A stretch of 64,000 nt of DNA from contig OY759274.1 in assembly GCA_963662155.1 (NCBI GenBank), positions 38,828,990 through 38,892,989 of the forward strand. Direction: 5' to 3'. The DNA comes from Lamellibrachia columna (lineage: Eukaryota; Annelida; Polychaeta; Sabellida; Siboglinidae). Below the pieces are notes generated by a model that did no database searches, was not told the DNA's origin, and saw only the letters and a list, made by a program, of their open reading frames with translations. A program made the translations under genes and the position numbers. Of the stretch, positions 27,101 to 38,800 are shown piece by piece (positions within the stretch are counted from its first letter, which is position 1; every line of letters starts with the position of its first letter).

Positions 27101-27537
27101 AGAAGTAAATGTATTATTATTATTGATAGCTGCATATCGGTTAAAAATTACAAATTTGTACATGCCCTTAACAACATGTTGCAGAATGTCGGGGCATCTT
27201 AGCCTTCCGACAACAGCATCGCCACCCTGGTGCATTCGGCCGGTCTGACCTCTACTTCGTCTGTCATCTGGTGCCGTTGACCTTTGACCTGAACCCATGC
27301 CCCACTGAGATCGAGGAGTGTCGGTGGATTGGTCTCAGTGAACTTGAGCACCAGGCGGTGCTGCCAACATTGATGCGGCGGGTCCTACAGCTGGTGAGAC
27401 AGGGGCTGCAAGAAGGCTTCGAGAACGTTGTGCTCGAACCGCAGAATTGTAAATCAGTCTACGTGGGGAACACGTTCAAGATGTACAACCCTCCCATCAG
27501 GACCAGCACGGATGTAGAAGAAGCTGACACAGGGTAG
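19663..27537 (+). CDS. NUDT6: NUDT6 Nudix hydrolase, 6 exons
   Basis: Coding exons are 19663-19867, 20538-20744, 21472-21530, 23505-23556, 24249-24296 and 27185-27537, giving 307 residues (human NUDT6 has about 316). Nudix hydrolases cleave nucleoside diphosphates linked to another moiety; the physiological substrate of NUDT6 is not settled. Residues 1-32 are Arg-rich with few acidic residues, consistent with a mitochondrial presequence. The NUDT6-specific N-terminal domain follows (VAVWLRVPIV, FKFHHAEGDY), then ATHQVGVAG. The Nudix box lies at 166-188 and matches GX5EX7REUXEEXGU exactly (G166, E172, R180, E181, E184, E185, G187). QQHRHPGAFGRSDLYFVC and YVGNTFKMYNPP follow. In-frame ATGs at 19573 and 19591 could extend the N-terminus. 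Confidence 0.93.
19868..20537 (+). other. NUDT6 intron 1 with a SINE-like fragment
   Basis: At about 20126-20300 lies GTGGCGCAGTAACTCAACG followed by CACCCCCATTTGCCTGTGTC and CCAGGGGAAGTAAGA. These resemble the body of the SINE at 40427-40803, so this is a diverged, truncated copy. The rest is unremarkable. Confidence 0.55.
20538..20744 (+). CDS. NUDT6: NUDT6 exon 2
   Basis: Flanked by CCCACAG and GTAAGG. Encodes VSTWRQDGCVAVWLRVPIV and continues to ATHQVGVAG, the family hallmark joining the N-terminal domain to the Nudix fold. It starts with two codon bases and ends in phase 1. Confidence 0.93.
20745..21471 (+). repeat. NUDT6 intron 2 with TA microsatellite and 25-bp tandem repeat
   Basis: A (TA)n tract, broken by one CACACA, spans about 21066-21137. 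About five tandem copies of a 25-bp unit (CCTAACTCATCCACCATTCA plus TATTA, with variants) lie at about 21282-21400. Confidence 0.85.
21472..21530 (+). CDS. NUDT6: NUDT6 exon 3 (59 bp)
   Basis: Flanked by TTGCAG and GTAGGT. Encodes CVLRENTQEVIVVKDRNRS, a strand of the Nudix fold just ahead of the Nudix box, and ends in phase 0. Confidence 0.88.
21790..23335 (+). mobile_element. RTE-like LINE 3' fragment, split by a hAT element
   Basis: Translations such as LGSKMATDGDSEREV, NVLSVLLYG, LQNKCLWKILRIFWP and RRWRWLGHM are the C-terminal part of an RTE-type LINE ORF2. The reading stops at 22230 and resumes at 23050 with CRMPANTLPRI-like sequence and WETVTR. A 39-bp internal duplication (about 21978-22052) and three tandem 24-bp units (about 23187-23262) are further decay. 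The 5' part, with endonuclease and most of the reverse transcriptase, is absent. Confidence 0.82.
22231..23049. mobile_element. Non-autonomous hAT element (819 bp) inside the LINE
   Basis: Ends CAGGGTTG and CAACTCTG are hAT-type termini, followed inward by repeated GATTTAAATCA. The flanking 8 bp are identical, GGCACATG at 22223-22230 and 23050-23057. Removing the element plus one copy restores the LINE reading through GHM. There is no transposase frame. A relative lies at 53592-54185. Confidence 0.92.
23505..23556 (+). CDS. NUDT6: NUDT6 exon 4: first half of the Nudix box
   Basis: Flanked by TTTGCAG and GTGAGT. Encodes HTLWKFPGGLSEVGEDI plus one base. It carries the Gly and first Glu of the Nudix motif. 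Confidence 0.93.
23557..24248 (+). other. NUDT6 intron 4, nothing recognised
   Basis: Ordinary T-rich intron sequence. I see no repeat or exon in it. Confidence 0.5.
24249..24296 (+). CDS. NUDT6: NUDT6 exon 5: catalytic half of the Nudix box (48 bp)
   Basis: Flanked by TTCTAG and GTAAGG. Encodes VTAEREVFEETGVKT, containing the metal-binding REVFEE helix. Confidence 0.93.
24684..24867. mobile_element. Mariner-like MITE (184 bp)
   Basis: Starts CAGTGGGACCTC next to TA and ends GGCTTCCACTG followed by TA, so there are short imperfect inverted ends (CAGTGG) and a TA target duplication typical of Tc1/mariner elements. It is non-coding. Confidence 0.6.
25640..26670 (+). mobile_element. Degenerate LINE (CR1/L2-like), internally deleted
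   Basis: Reverse-transcriptase segments are readable: QDGFRKKTDVH, then GVFIDFKKAFDTVNHN (RT block with the catalytic Asp region) and KLEMNGIRG. After a gap with stops, an uninterrupted piece (26238-26621) follows with YFSLFLPHIDYCSEIWGNTY and LFTLQKRVI. The part that should hold the YADD box is lost, so the copy is dead. Confidence 0.8.
27185..27537 (+). CDS. NUDT6: NUDT6 exon 6 and stop codon
   Basis: Begins after GTTGCAG and encodes ECRGILAFRQQHRHPGAFG onward, through SDLYFVCHLVPL and YVGNTFKMYNPP, to TAG at 27535-27537. A candidate AATAAA polyadenylation signal lies at 27784-27789. Confidence 0.93.
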
Positions 27538-28030
27538 ACGGAAATGACCTTGCAAACCATGAGGTCGGTTGTGGCAAGGTCAATGATTTCCAAGGTCACC
27601 TTGCAAGAGACGATGCACACGCGTATTGACTGAAATTGAACAAATCTCAGGTCTGTAATAAGCTCAAAAGGTTGTCAGCTTTAAAGGTACATGATTAAGT
27701 AATTTCCATGTTGGCAAATTACTACATTATGCAACAAAAGTGCACATTTATATTGAATTCCAGTACTTGTCAGATTTTATTGAAATAAAATAATCACTTT
27801 AAGCTTACTAACTGCCAACACCACTGTGTTTGCATACTAACCAGTTTGCCAGCTGCTATTCACCTGGAGAGTGGGGCAGTTGTTTTGCTAGACTAAATTA
27901 CTGTTTGCACAAAGTGCCATAGTTTATTAGGTTAGCTATGTTAGATGAAAGGATGAAACAGGGTGCACGTTTGTTACAGTATGTAATTACTTGTTACTTG
28001 TTAGTTTTAATATAATTTATTACATGGATA

Positions 28031-28638
28031 TTAAAGGGAAACAAGTCATGGTTTTGGGCCTATGCACGAATAACAGTTACTAAAACATAATCATTTGCAA
28101 CTACAATTAAGAATATCATGCCAATGGTTTACTAGGAAAACCTTGTTGAACACGCATCTTAATTTCATGGGCTGCGCCATACTGTTACATAACCCTATGT
28201 CACGAGTGTTAGTCTAACCAAATTCGCTCGCCACATGAAAATATATTTGTATACACTATATTTGCCAATACGATGCTGCTATGCTGTTTTGCATCCAAAT
28301 TCAACTTATGTAACATATTTTGGCCTTCGTAGATTAACTAGTCCTCTTTTATACAACATAACATTTGAAACTGTGTTGGTTCCGTGTATGCCAGCCTCCC
28401 TTAATATGTCACAATAGTCTAGCTTACCCGATTTTCATGGAATTGCACATGTGCTTATCGGTCTTGCTGGTTAACATGTCAGCACTCAGTCAACTGGAGA
28501 AATGACCGGAATCTCCCATTTTTAGAATACATTCTGAGTAAACCAGTGATGGCATTCTTAATTTTAATTGCACATGGTTAGTTTTTATTATCTTTTACGT
28601 GCATAGCCCCAAAACCATGACTTTTGTTTTAACTTTAA
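28031..28638. mobile_element. TTAA-flanked MITE (608 bp), probably piggyBac-type
   Basis: The left end TTAAAGGGAAACAAGTCATG and the inverted right end TTAAAGTTAAAACAAAAGTC share an almost identical continuation (TCATGGTTTTGGG, TATGCACG), making inverted repeats of about 38-41 bp with small indels. TTAA at both ends (28031-28034, 28635-28638) is the piggyBac target duplication. There is no transposase frame. Confidence 0.78.
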
Positions 28639-28675
28639 AACCAGAACCTTGGGTTCGGTACTGCATTTGATGTGC

Positions 28676-29485
28676 ACATGTGTACATACACAGACACATT
28701 GTACACAGACACGTGTACATACACAGACACATTGTACACAGACACATGTGTACATACACAGACACATTGCCTTCCGGTGACAAGAGATATTATTTTAGAA
28801 ATGTTAGTATTCGTAAATTGTTAAGACTGGTCTTTCATCCTATACACTGGTATTTAAATCAATGCAGTAGAACACCATCAACTGTTTGTACATATATCAT
28901 TGGCTACATCATCATGGTGTATTTAGGGGGAGGCCACTGGGCCATGGCCCCTTTTGGCTTGTTTTGATTTTTACTGTATTTTTCCGATGCGCCACTACAT
29001 GGTAGCATGGGTGACTGGGCTTGGCCCCCCTTTGTGAGAGCCTAGATATGCCATTACATGGTAGCATGGGTGACTGGGCTAGGCCCGCCTTTGTGAGAGC
29101 CTAGATATGCCATTACATGGTAGCGTGGGTGACTGGGCTAGGCCCCCCTTTGTGAGAGCCTAGATATGCCACTGTATATCATTATCTTAGATAAAATACT
29201 TGTTTGTATTGAACATATTTTAATATGCAAATGCATCAACTAGTCTTTGTTAAAGCTTGTGATGTCCCCATTTACATACCAGGCAATCCATTCATATATG
29301 TATAATTTTCTTAAGTGTTCCTGAGTATTGCCTTGACTAGTTGTGTTGCTAGCATCTACATATAATGTTAGTATTTATGTGCATATTTTGATTTTAGTTG
29401 CACTGCATGAATGAAATTAGGCAATGTTCACTCCATAAATGCAATTAGACAGTGTTCACTGTACGACTGCAATTAGACAGTGTTC
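28676..29485 (+). repeat. Cluster of short tandem repeats
   Basis: Three arrays are present: about 2.7 copies of a 32-bp unit (TGTACATACACAGACACATT and so on) at 28679-28765; three copies of a 59-bp unit (GCCATTACATGGTAGCATGG, GTGACTGGGC) at 28991-29168; and about three diverged copies of a unit containing GCAATTAGACAGTGTTC at 29400-29485. Confidence 0.85.
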
Positions 29486-32400
29486 TTGTTGATAAATTAT
29501 GTGCATATGTTCGTGCTTTATGAATAAATCCCTGTATGGAATACATTTGCCAGGGACATGAAGTATACTTATGTCCAGCTCTCAGTGATCATCTGAAGTC
29601 AAGTCGTCTTTATCAAGGCAGCTAGTACACCACACCACATCTACCTTTGAAAACTGAAATCAAGAAAGTGCAAAGTTTGCAACTGTACCAAAGACATTTA
29701 CACCTGTCGCTATTTCATAAAAATTCGATCAGATGCAATATTATTAATTAAGCATTAAGCACAGCAAACTTACCATACCAGATTTTTTTCGGATATCTGA
29801 TATCTAAACAAACACCATATTTTGATACCTTGCATGTGTATAATTTAGAAGGCACATTCAGATAAAGTATTTACTTGGGTCTTTGAGGTTTCAAATAGTA
29901 GGCAAAATTTAATTTGTTGCAAGGTTCTCGGGAGTAAGCAAAAATATTACAGAATTTAACAAGATACTTATAATATATATATGTACATTCATACAGCACG
30001 CACACACACATTGATCGGTTAGTCCTTACCCTTGGCATCCATACAAACCAGATCTTCATCTTCATTATCTTCTGTCATCTTTACAGTGACAACTTTAAAC
30101 TAAACTGCTTTACAAGTAAATCTACTGCACGTAACATTTGTGTTCTGTTTGTTAGCAAACGTTCCACTCTTCATCTTTCACTGGGCTCTCTTCACATTCT
30201 TCTGGAACCTTTCTTCTACTGCCGATCAATCTTCTCCCACCAACCCACACTTATGATGGTAGCAATCTCTTCTCCAAGTTTTTTGTTTTTGTGGTGGCCA
30301 CAGGTGGTGTTTGAACAGTAAACAGTGACCACCACGCATTCTTTTATTCATGAAATCTCTTATCATTGCGGAAGTTTTTTTAATGCCCACCACACCACTT
30401 TCTTTTTCTCTTTTCATTGGGCAATTTCAATGTGTTTTCTCAATGTACAATGACCTTTTCCACACAGTAACATACATGTCAACAGGTATATCGTGTCAGA
30501 TATTTACACAATCAACGTGCGTCACCACGGGAAGACAGTGCCAATGGGATCCTTGTACTGAAACACTGCTGTTTCTCCATCACTCCTACAGAAGTTGGTG
30601 GATATTCAACTACTGCCTTCCCGGGTTGGGGTATATGTCTCATAAACATGGTCAATGTAACATTTAGAAAATGCAAAGGAGACACCGGGCCGTGGATTCC
30701 TATAGATCTTATCCATACAACTGACTGAACATTTTTAGTAGACAAGAGTTTGGGTTTTGAAGCACTTCAAACAAACAAAATTCAATTTAGAGTAATCTTT
30801 CAACATCGAACGGTACAGAAGCATATATTTGTTTTCTGACCAGCCTTAAGTTAAACTGCTAGAATGCACGACCCAGTCTCTGTACAACATAGGCTTGTGG
30901 CCAAAGTGAACACCGACACACAAGTCCTGAAAGTACTTGTACGTCACTGAGAAGACAAAGGCAATCTCAACACCACTAAAGAATACCTAACTGGAATAGA
31001 TCTGACACCGTTTCGAACACTAATGATTGCAATGATTCAAAGTTGACTGTTATTGTAATATTAACAGTTATATAAATGGTCAACTTAAAAACCAAATACT
31101 AATGAGACATAGGCATTTTATCCATGCTACATTTATGGGTTGGCGATTTCTCCAAAACTAGTGATAACTAAATATCTGTGTACAACACGTCCTAATTTGT
31201 ATTTATTCCTTTAAAACATCTGTTATTTTCATGTATTATGAAGTCTGAAGATAATTATTTCAGGTCAACATTGTGAACGGCACAGCAACCAAATGTACCA
31301 TTAAAAAGTAGCTACTTATGTCATTTTTCTTGGAGGTTTCGCACAACCATAACACGGATACACAAATACATACACGTTCACTGAAATAGTAAATTGAATG
31401 TTTTTCAAACGCTGCATGTCACATCACAGAACTATTAAGTAACAGAAATGATATGTAGTTCACAGTGTTCGGATAATTTTAGTAATTGTAAAAAGCCAAA
31501 ATAATGTCTGTCACAGATGTACGTTGCAGGCTTTGTACTTTTCAACTGGAAAACAGTGCATACATGCACGCTGTTGGCACACTGCATCTTATAATGATAC
31601 AAATGTTTCCTCATATCCAGAGAGAGCTGGCAGAATTTGAATAGAAATTTCCGCTGACGGCCTTTAAAAATGTAGACTGGTATGCTAATTTTTAATTACT
31701 TAATTTTTAATTAACTGCAGAAGAAAGTTAATTATTTGAATGATCAAATCAGGCCAAACAAAACTGAGACATCATAACTTAGACGACCACGAATACATTC
31801 CTTGGCTGGCATTTGGCATCATATAGCGAACTCAATGTCATAACATGCAAACCTGCACATGAACAGTGCAGACTAATTACGATTATGAAAACATCACGCA
31901 GTAACAACCACCCACTTTGTGACGAATGCTGTAAAATCCAACAAGTTCGTGACAACAAAAATATTTACAAAGAAAAACAAACAACGGTTTTCAAGTGTCC
32001 ACAAACGTGTACAAACATTTCATAAAACCACAGTCCGCGCACAGATCGATAGATCAAATGAGCTAGAATCCGCTGCCAAGCACGTTGAGCAAATTAACAA
32101 ACGACATCTTGCCCATGTGCCCAGCAACGTTCATATCCGTAAGAACGTATCAACAAAGCAAATCGCTAATTTATATAGCATTCTCATGTCTGCATTTACT
32201 GACGACAGAGTCGTTACATCTGAACTAAAAACAAACTTTATCACAAAGAGATCGTCATCAACTGAAAAACGCTGATGCGGCATATGACAGTTGGAAAAAT
32301 AACATTGATTCTTAACCCAAACTCTATCTGGGAGAATTTGTGAACCACAGTAGTAGAGGGGTAGAGGGAAGCACAATTCGGGTCGAATATGACTAGAGTG

Positions 32401-32741
32401 AATAGTCTAGAACAACATGGTTCAGACAAGGCTCGTTTCTACTATACTTTGCTCACTGACCTACACTTTTAATCAGGTCCACTTTTATGGCACAATAACG
32501 TAAAGAAAATTGGTAAAAACGAGATCTAAAGTTGTAACTCTGAAATGCTTACCAGCTAAAAAAATATGCCACACCCATGTGATACTTTCTAAAATGCTTC
32601 GGCTTAGAAAGGATAAACCAAAATAATTTTTAGTCACGAGGTTAACAAACAGAGCAAAATCATAGACCCCTGCTTCCCCCTACCACCAAGTGTTGGCGTC
32701 CCCCAGCACCGAGCCAACAGCGGGCTATGTATATGGCGCCA
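29486..32741. other. Intergenic region between NUDT6 and RBM26
   Basis: The 3' untranslated region of RBM26 lies at the right side of this interval, but its polyadenylation site is not obvious. On the minus strand, 30030-30078 reads ATG, MTEDNEDEDLVCMDAK, then a GTAAGG donor, a possible first coding exon of an unknown gene. I find no following exon. A 118-codon frame at 31919-32275 has no family resemblance. Confidence 0.4.
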
Positions 32742-32825
32742 CTATCTCCGCCATGATCGGCTCTCATCTTCCTCCTCCTCCTCTTCATCGACACTCAGTA
32801 GGACATCCTCGTCTGCATCCTCTGC
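32742..32825 (-). CDS. RBM26: RBM26 last exon: acidic tail and SRSWRR terminus
   Basis: Starts after a CAG acceptor (phase 0) with AEDADEDVLLSVDEEEEEED and ends ESRSWRR-stop. This terminal motif is diagnostic for RBM26/27. Confidence 0.95.
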   Translation of the reverse strand, partial: AEDADEDVLLSVDEEEEEEDESRSWRR

Positions 32826-35800
32826 CTGTCAACATGATAGAACATGCATCAGGTCGTACACCAATGTATATTGCAACATTTCATAAGGCTGCAGACTGAG
32901 CGCATGCACTGTACCATCATGACAGTATGTGTACAACTGTGTGGTATGTGATGGTTACAGCATGAAAGACAACCACATTTTCATGGGTATCCACAGATCG
33001 GTGTAATTAAACAGGAAGTGGGCGGTTGGCCTAAAAAATATGTGGGAGGTGGACCCTCAAAATTTGTGGGAGGTTGGTACCCAACACAGATGGGAGGTTT
33101 GAGACCAGGGGACACCGCCTCATTAAAAGTTTAATGTAGGAGAGGAGAGGGCTGTCTTATGTCAATCGTACATGATTTTTTAGTATTTATTACATACAAA
33201 TGACATCAGATATACACAACATCACAGCAACAATTTGCAGGATTGTTATCTGTGTAAATATTATCTATGGCTCAGGTGGATCCAACTATCTATGGCTCAG
33301 GTGGATCCAACAGGCTGATGACAAAATGTTACCACCGATACACAATGATGCACTGCTCCAGATTTTCCCTTCCAGAACCCTGGTTCCACCCTTCTTACAT
33401 TCAACTGTCACCACATACAAGGCAGCAATTCCTACCTCCGGTTCATCGCCTCCCACCTCCAACACATCGTCTTCCTCTCCCTCCACAGTGTTCTCGCCTC
33501 CTGTGATTAGCTCCTCCGACAAGGATGTGGTTGGCTTGGCAGCGCTCTTGAACCACGCAAGGGCGAGGGGCTGTCCCTTGAACATGTGCCCCTCTCTGAT
33601 AGCCTACGAGCAGGGTGCAATTCAATTTTAATTGTGATATATTATGAAATGTAATCATGATAACAAATTTAATGACGAAAATGTTTTCCTGTAATTAATC
33701 CACATATTTGTCCACCATAACAGGACTGTATGTTGACCACAATCTTCATGCATAATGTCAGCAAGTGCCAACATATTAATTCCAACTTTAGTTCTGGCAA
33801 AGCCACCAATTTCAGTTCAATAAAAAAATGCATATTTACACACTTTTGACTTATTTTGTTATGAAAATAATGTGACATCAATTTAATACAGATTATTGTG
33901 GCTGAAAGCATTGCACAATATATATATATATATGAACTACATAACGTTGCCTTTGTGCAAATCACTATACAACAGTGTCAATGTGTCTTATCAATGGCAT
34001 AATATCAATGCAATATAGTGTTATTGTATCAAGTAAGAACCGTACATTTTCCGCTTCCTTTCTTGTCTTGAAGTTGAGGGTGACACATGGTATAGAATCA
34101 TCATGTACTGTGTCCTCCACCTCCCCAAACAGCTACAACAAGTTGAGGGTGACACATGGTATAGAATCATCATGTACAGTGTCCTCCACCTCCCCAAACA
34201 GCTACAACAAGTTGAGGGTGACACATGGTATAGAATCATCATGTACTGTGTCCTCCACCTCCCCAAACAGCTACAACAAGTTGAGGGTGACACATGGTAT
34301 AGAATCATCATGTACTGTGTCCTCCACCTCCCCAAACAGCTACAACAAGTTGAGGGTGACACATGGTATAGAATCATCATGTACAGTGTCCTCCACCTCC
34401 CCAAACAGCTACAACAAGCCACACATCTCACAATTTCGTAGTTCCTTTTTTTTTACACATTTAACATCCCATTCCAAACATACAAATAGCTATATTTTGT
34501 ATTAGTTATTTTAAGTATTTTGGGCTTTTAGAAAAACATGTTACAAAAGATGTACATTTATTATTATTCTATTCAACTCAATGTTCTCCATACGATCAGC
34601 ACTTATCAAGATCTGACTCAAGACAACTGTTTCTTAACCCTAGGAGTGACCAATGATAAATTCCACAGTATACACAAATCGGGAGTTATTCATAATGGTG
34701 CTTTTTAAAAAATCATAACATCACTAATAATTATCGCACAAATGTGATTGTATCATTTTGTTGCTTTATTATAATAAAATGATACAAACTACAGCACATA
34801 ACCCTATCACGGGATATTACTTTTTGAATTTCAAATTTTTTATTTTCAACCTGCTACCAGATAATTACTGAGTGGTTGTATATCTCTGTCCAATTAGAAA
34901 AATGTTGCCATACATATTAGGTTAAAAAAAATGTAATCAAATATGTTGAGAACTTTTATTTTTATGATTTTTTTCCAATACTGGACTATGCTGATTCAGA
35001 CAGGCCCATCGTTACTGCATCGTTTAAAGTGGTAGTGCGGGCTGTCGAAGGCAGCGGAAATCGGGATGGTAACTTGCTGATATGTACCTCAAAAAAGCCC
35101 GCAACATCGTTCTAACTGTCTGAACTAGTAAAATAACATGATTCAGTAATGCTGTCATTCATTTTGCCAAAATATTGACGTGCAAACTTGAAATAATCCA
35201 GCCCAAAATGAACTGACACAGAACGAAGTGAGAAAAACAAAAAAGCCAAATATGGGCACCAACTATGTGACCCGTTTAGAAGCTAGATCATTATTAGCCA
35301 TCATTGACTATGCTCATGAATAAATATGAATCACAACAAAGAGTGACAAAGGGAGTATTTGGAAGCAGAGTGGACAGCATTTAAGGAAGGCTTTATTGGA
35401 ACAGCTGAAGAGATATGTGGCCGGAAATCCAGCAAAAAGCCAAAAGAAGAAAGAACAGTGGTGGTGGAACCAGGAAGTTGAACAAGCAATACAAGAAAAG
35501 AAGGAGACACTGAAGGGTGTGGAAGAAGCGAGTGATGAAGAAAAGACAAGGCCGAAGCAGAAGTACTGGGAGAAGAAGAACACAGCAAACAAGGCTGTTG
35601 CTAAAGCAAGAGATGAGAAACAACAGGAATGGTGCAAGAGGATTGAAGAAGATGGGGGAATTTATCTTCAAGCTGGCTAGAGATAGAGACAGAGATAAAA
35701 GATACTACTCGAACATCAGCAATGAAGAGAAGCGATGGGACATTGGTCACTGGAGTCAAACAAGTGCTAGGTGTATGGGAGGAGTATTTCAAGAAACTAC

Positions 35801-38800
35801 TAAACCCGGAGGGAGAATGTAAGATAGAGATGCCACATTCTGTAAGGAGAGTTGGAGGTGAAGACAATAACAGAAGAGGTTGAGAAATCTGTAAAGAAGA
35901 TGAAAACTGGGTAGGCTGTAGGAGTGGACGAACTGTCAGTGAAAATGGTGAAAACAAACGAACTAGTGGGAATCAAGTGGCTTATGAGGCTGTTTAACGT
36001 GTGCTTCACAATAGGAGATATACCAGTAGAGTGGCGAAGAGGAGTGATTGTGCCGATATGGAAGGAGAAAGGGGACTTCCATGACCCAGGGAGATAAAGA
36101 GGCATCACATTACTGAGCCAAGCCCTGAAATTGATGGAAAGGATGCCGGATGCAAGGGTGAGACATATAGTGGAGAGCAAAATCGGAGAGAATCAGCTGG
36201 GATTTACGAAAGGGAGAAGAACAGATGATGGATTGTTTGCCATCAGACAAATTATTGAGAAGAGGAGAGAGAATTTAGAATTGATGTAGCATTCGGTGTT
36301 GTCGATCTGGAAAAGGCATTTGACACCGTGCCGAGAGAACTTACATTTGCAGTCATGAGACGGATGGAGGTTGGAGAGGCAGAGGTCAGAATGGTTGAGG
36401 AAATGTACAAGGAGACAACAGCGGTGGTGAGAATCGAAAGAGAAACATCAGAACAATTTGGAGTGGGAGTAGGATTTAGACGGGGAAGTGCCTTGAGTCC
36501 CCTGCTTTTCATTATGGTGATGAACCTGATGAGTGGAAAGGTAGGAAGAACTTAAGAAGATACTATATGCAGATGACCTAGCAGTGGTGGCTGATAGCAA
36601 AGAGGATCTACAGAAAACATTGCAAGAATGGAATAGCACCTTTATAAAACATGGCCTCCGAATGAATCTGAAGACCGAAGTAATGTGGATAGGCGAACAG
36701 GAGGTGAATCTTCATGTAGTTATTGACGGAAAGACCATTAAACAAGTGTACAGTTCTGAATACTTGGGTGGTACAGTGTGTGAGGATGGAGGAAGTAGTA
36801 AGGAAATACAGAGGAGAGTTCAAGCAGGAGCAGCAGCGTGGAAGAGAGTGGAAGGCATTAAGTGGGAAAGAAAACTGAAGAAACAACTAAAAGGAAAAGT
36901 GTTGGAGACCTGCGTGGTCCCAGCCTGTATACGCGGGTTGGGAACACTGGCACTGACAGACAGACAGGAGAAGATACAGATAGTAGAAAACAACTGGGTT
37001 CGAAGAATATGCAAAGTAACTCAATAAGATAGAAAGAAGATTAAGGAATTGAGAGAAGAAATTGGCATGAAAAAACACCTAAAGATGAAAATAGTTGGAA
37101 GCAGAATGAGATGGTCAGGACATGTGCAAAGAATGGGCAAAGACAGATTGTCAAAAAGAGCATGGAAAGCAGAAGAGGGTGGTAGAAGAAGAGGAAGACC
37201 AAAGCTGCAATGGAAAGACTGTGTCAAACGAGACCTTGAAAGGGCAGGTACGAACGGCCAAGAGTGGAAGACCATCACAGAAGACGGAGAAGCTACCAAG
37301 TGACTTGGACCCCACCCCGCAAGGGAGCAAGGGGAAGAAGAAGAACGAAGAGTGATTCAGCTTTCCAATGATATCATTTGTTCCCGTGAGAAGTACTGGT
37401 GACGGAAACGAAAATTGTTCCTACAGAGCAATACCAAATCAGCCAGAACACTTTTCGCAGTGATTTTGCTGGCTAAATTCGGTCACTCCCAGAGTTAAAT
37501 ACCGACTGATACTGTAAAATCATCGAACCACCAAACTAAGATGAACACATGAAACTGCAGTTATCAAACATAAACCTTTATGTAGTGGTCACCAAACATA
37601 TTCAATGATATTTGTACTGTAGAGGAGAACAAACAAAACACATCTCACCGAGAAATGGGCAATGACATCTTCGCGATCGTCCACACTGTAGCCCTTCACC
37701 AGGACTTGCTTTGGCCGCCGGTCAACGGTCAGTACAGAGTTGTAATGTCCTCCAACACCCCGCCTGCCGACTCCACGCCCCCGACCAGTCGGGAAGTGTA
37801 TGCCCCTTCCTCGTCCCCTCATTGGGGGTCCACCCAACAACCCAAGTGCAATCGCCTAAAAACAGCGGTAGATTAGTTAACATTCTACTGTCTTGGAAGT
37901 TGTCTTCCAGTGATGACTTGATGTTTGTATGTAATACTACTCCTAGACGCTTTGCATCTTGAGCATCAATCTTTCAGCGGTTCATAAATGACCGGTTTTT
38001 TTTTATTCACCACACTATTACCCTTTCTATGAACAATGGAATCACCCTTTGTAGTTACTATGTACAATTTCTTAAATTATGCAATACAAGGGCAAGGCAT
38101 CGCTAGATGTTACCATAACTGCCAGTATTACGTCGCAACTTCAAGATTTGGATTTCGAGAAGCCATCAATACTTTGACTGGCAGCACCAAATACCAAAGC
38201 ATAGATGGAAATTTCTGTGATAATGCTGCATATCCTGAAATGTCATAGCCACGTACGAACTACCAAGTTATCCCGTCCGGAGGATGAATATTTTGATAGC
38301 AAACCATAAGCAATACTAATGTTTAACACATTTTATTCTGATGCTAGTGCATGAGTTGCAGCCAGTGCCTGAGCTGATCCAATCTTGTGAACTTCCAAAA
38401 ATGACAAGCCTTCAGTACGAATGGACATGACTTTTTTATTGTTTCTCATCAAATTGTAACTACGATATACCATTAGAAAGTGTGCCATTTGCATAGATCA
38501 CAAATATTTATGCGCAAAATTTATGATTAGCCATCATTTTTAAAGGTGTACAACACCAATGTAGGAATTTGCAAGAAAGAAGAATTAGAAACCACCATAA
38601 AGTGAGCTGTACCTCCTTCTTGAGTTCTGACACCTTGCGGCGCAGTAGGGATGTGTCTGCACCCTCGTTCTGCTTGGAGATTATGTCAAGTTCAGTATCA
38701 AGAATGGCCTTCTGGGCCTGCAACAGACAGGCCAGCATGTAGCAGCAACACAACGCATGAATGAACAACATATTCTAACTTCATGATACAAACATCATAT

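Noticed and set aside
31919..32275. 118-codon plus-strand frame rich in Lys, Asn and Thr
   Set aside because: Composition matches AT-rich non-coding DNA, it lies just downstream of the RBM26 stop on the opposite strand, and no family motif is visible.
34075..34418. CRISPR-like array (regular repeats)
   Set aside because: Units are contiguous with no unique spacers, and the DNA is from an animal genome. The same reasoning applies to the arrays at 11420, 12483 and 44334.
33975..34505. 176-codon plus-strand frame and 136-codon minus-strand frame over the 69-bp array
   Set aside because: They are antisense or wrong-frame readings of the RBM26 RRM2 exon repeat. The frame that fits the RRM is the one stopped by UAG in each extra unit.
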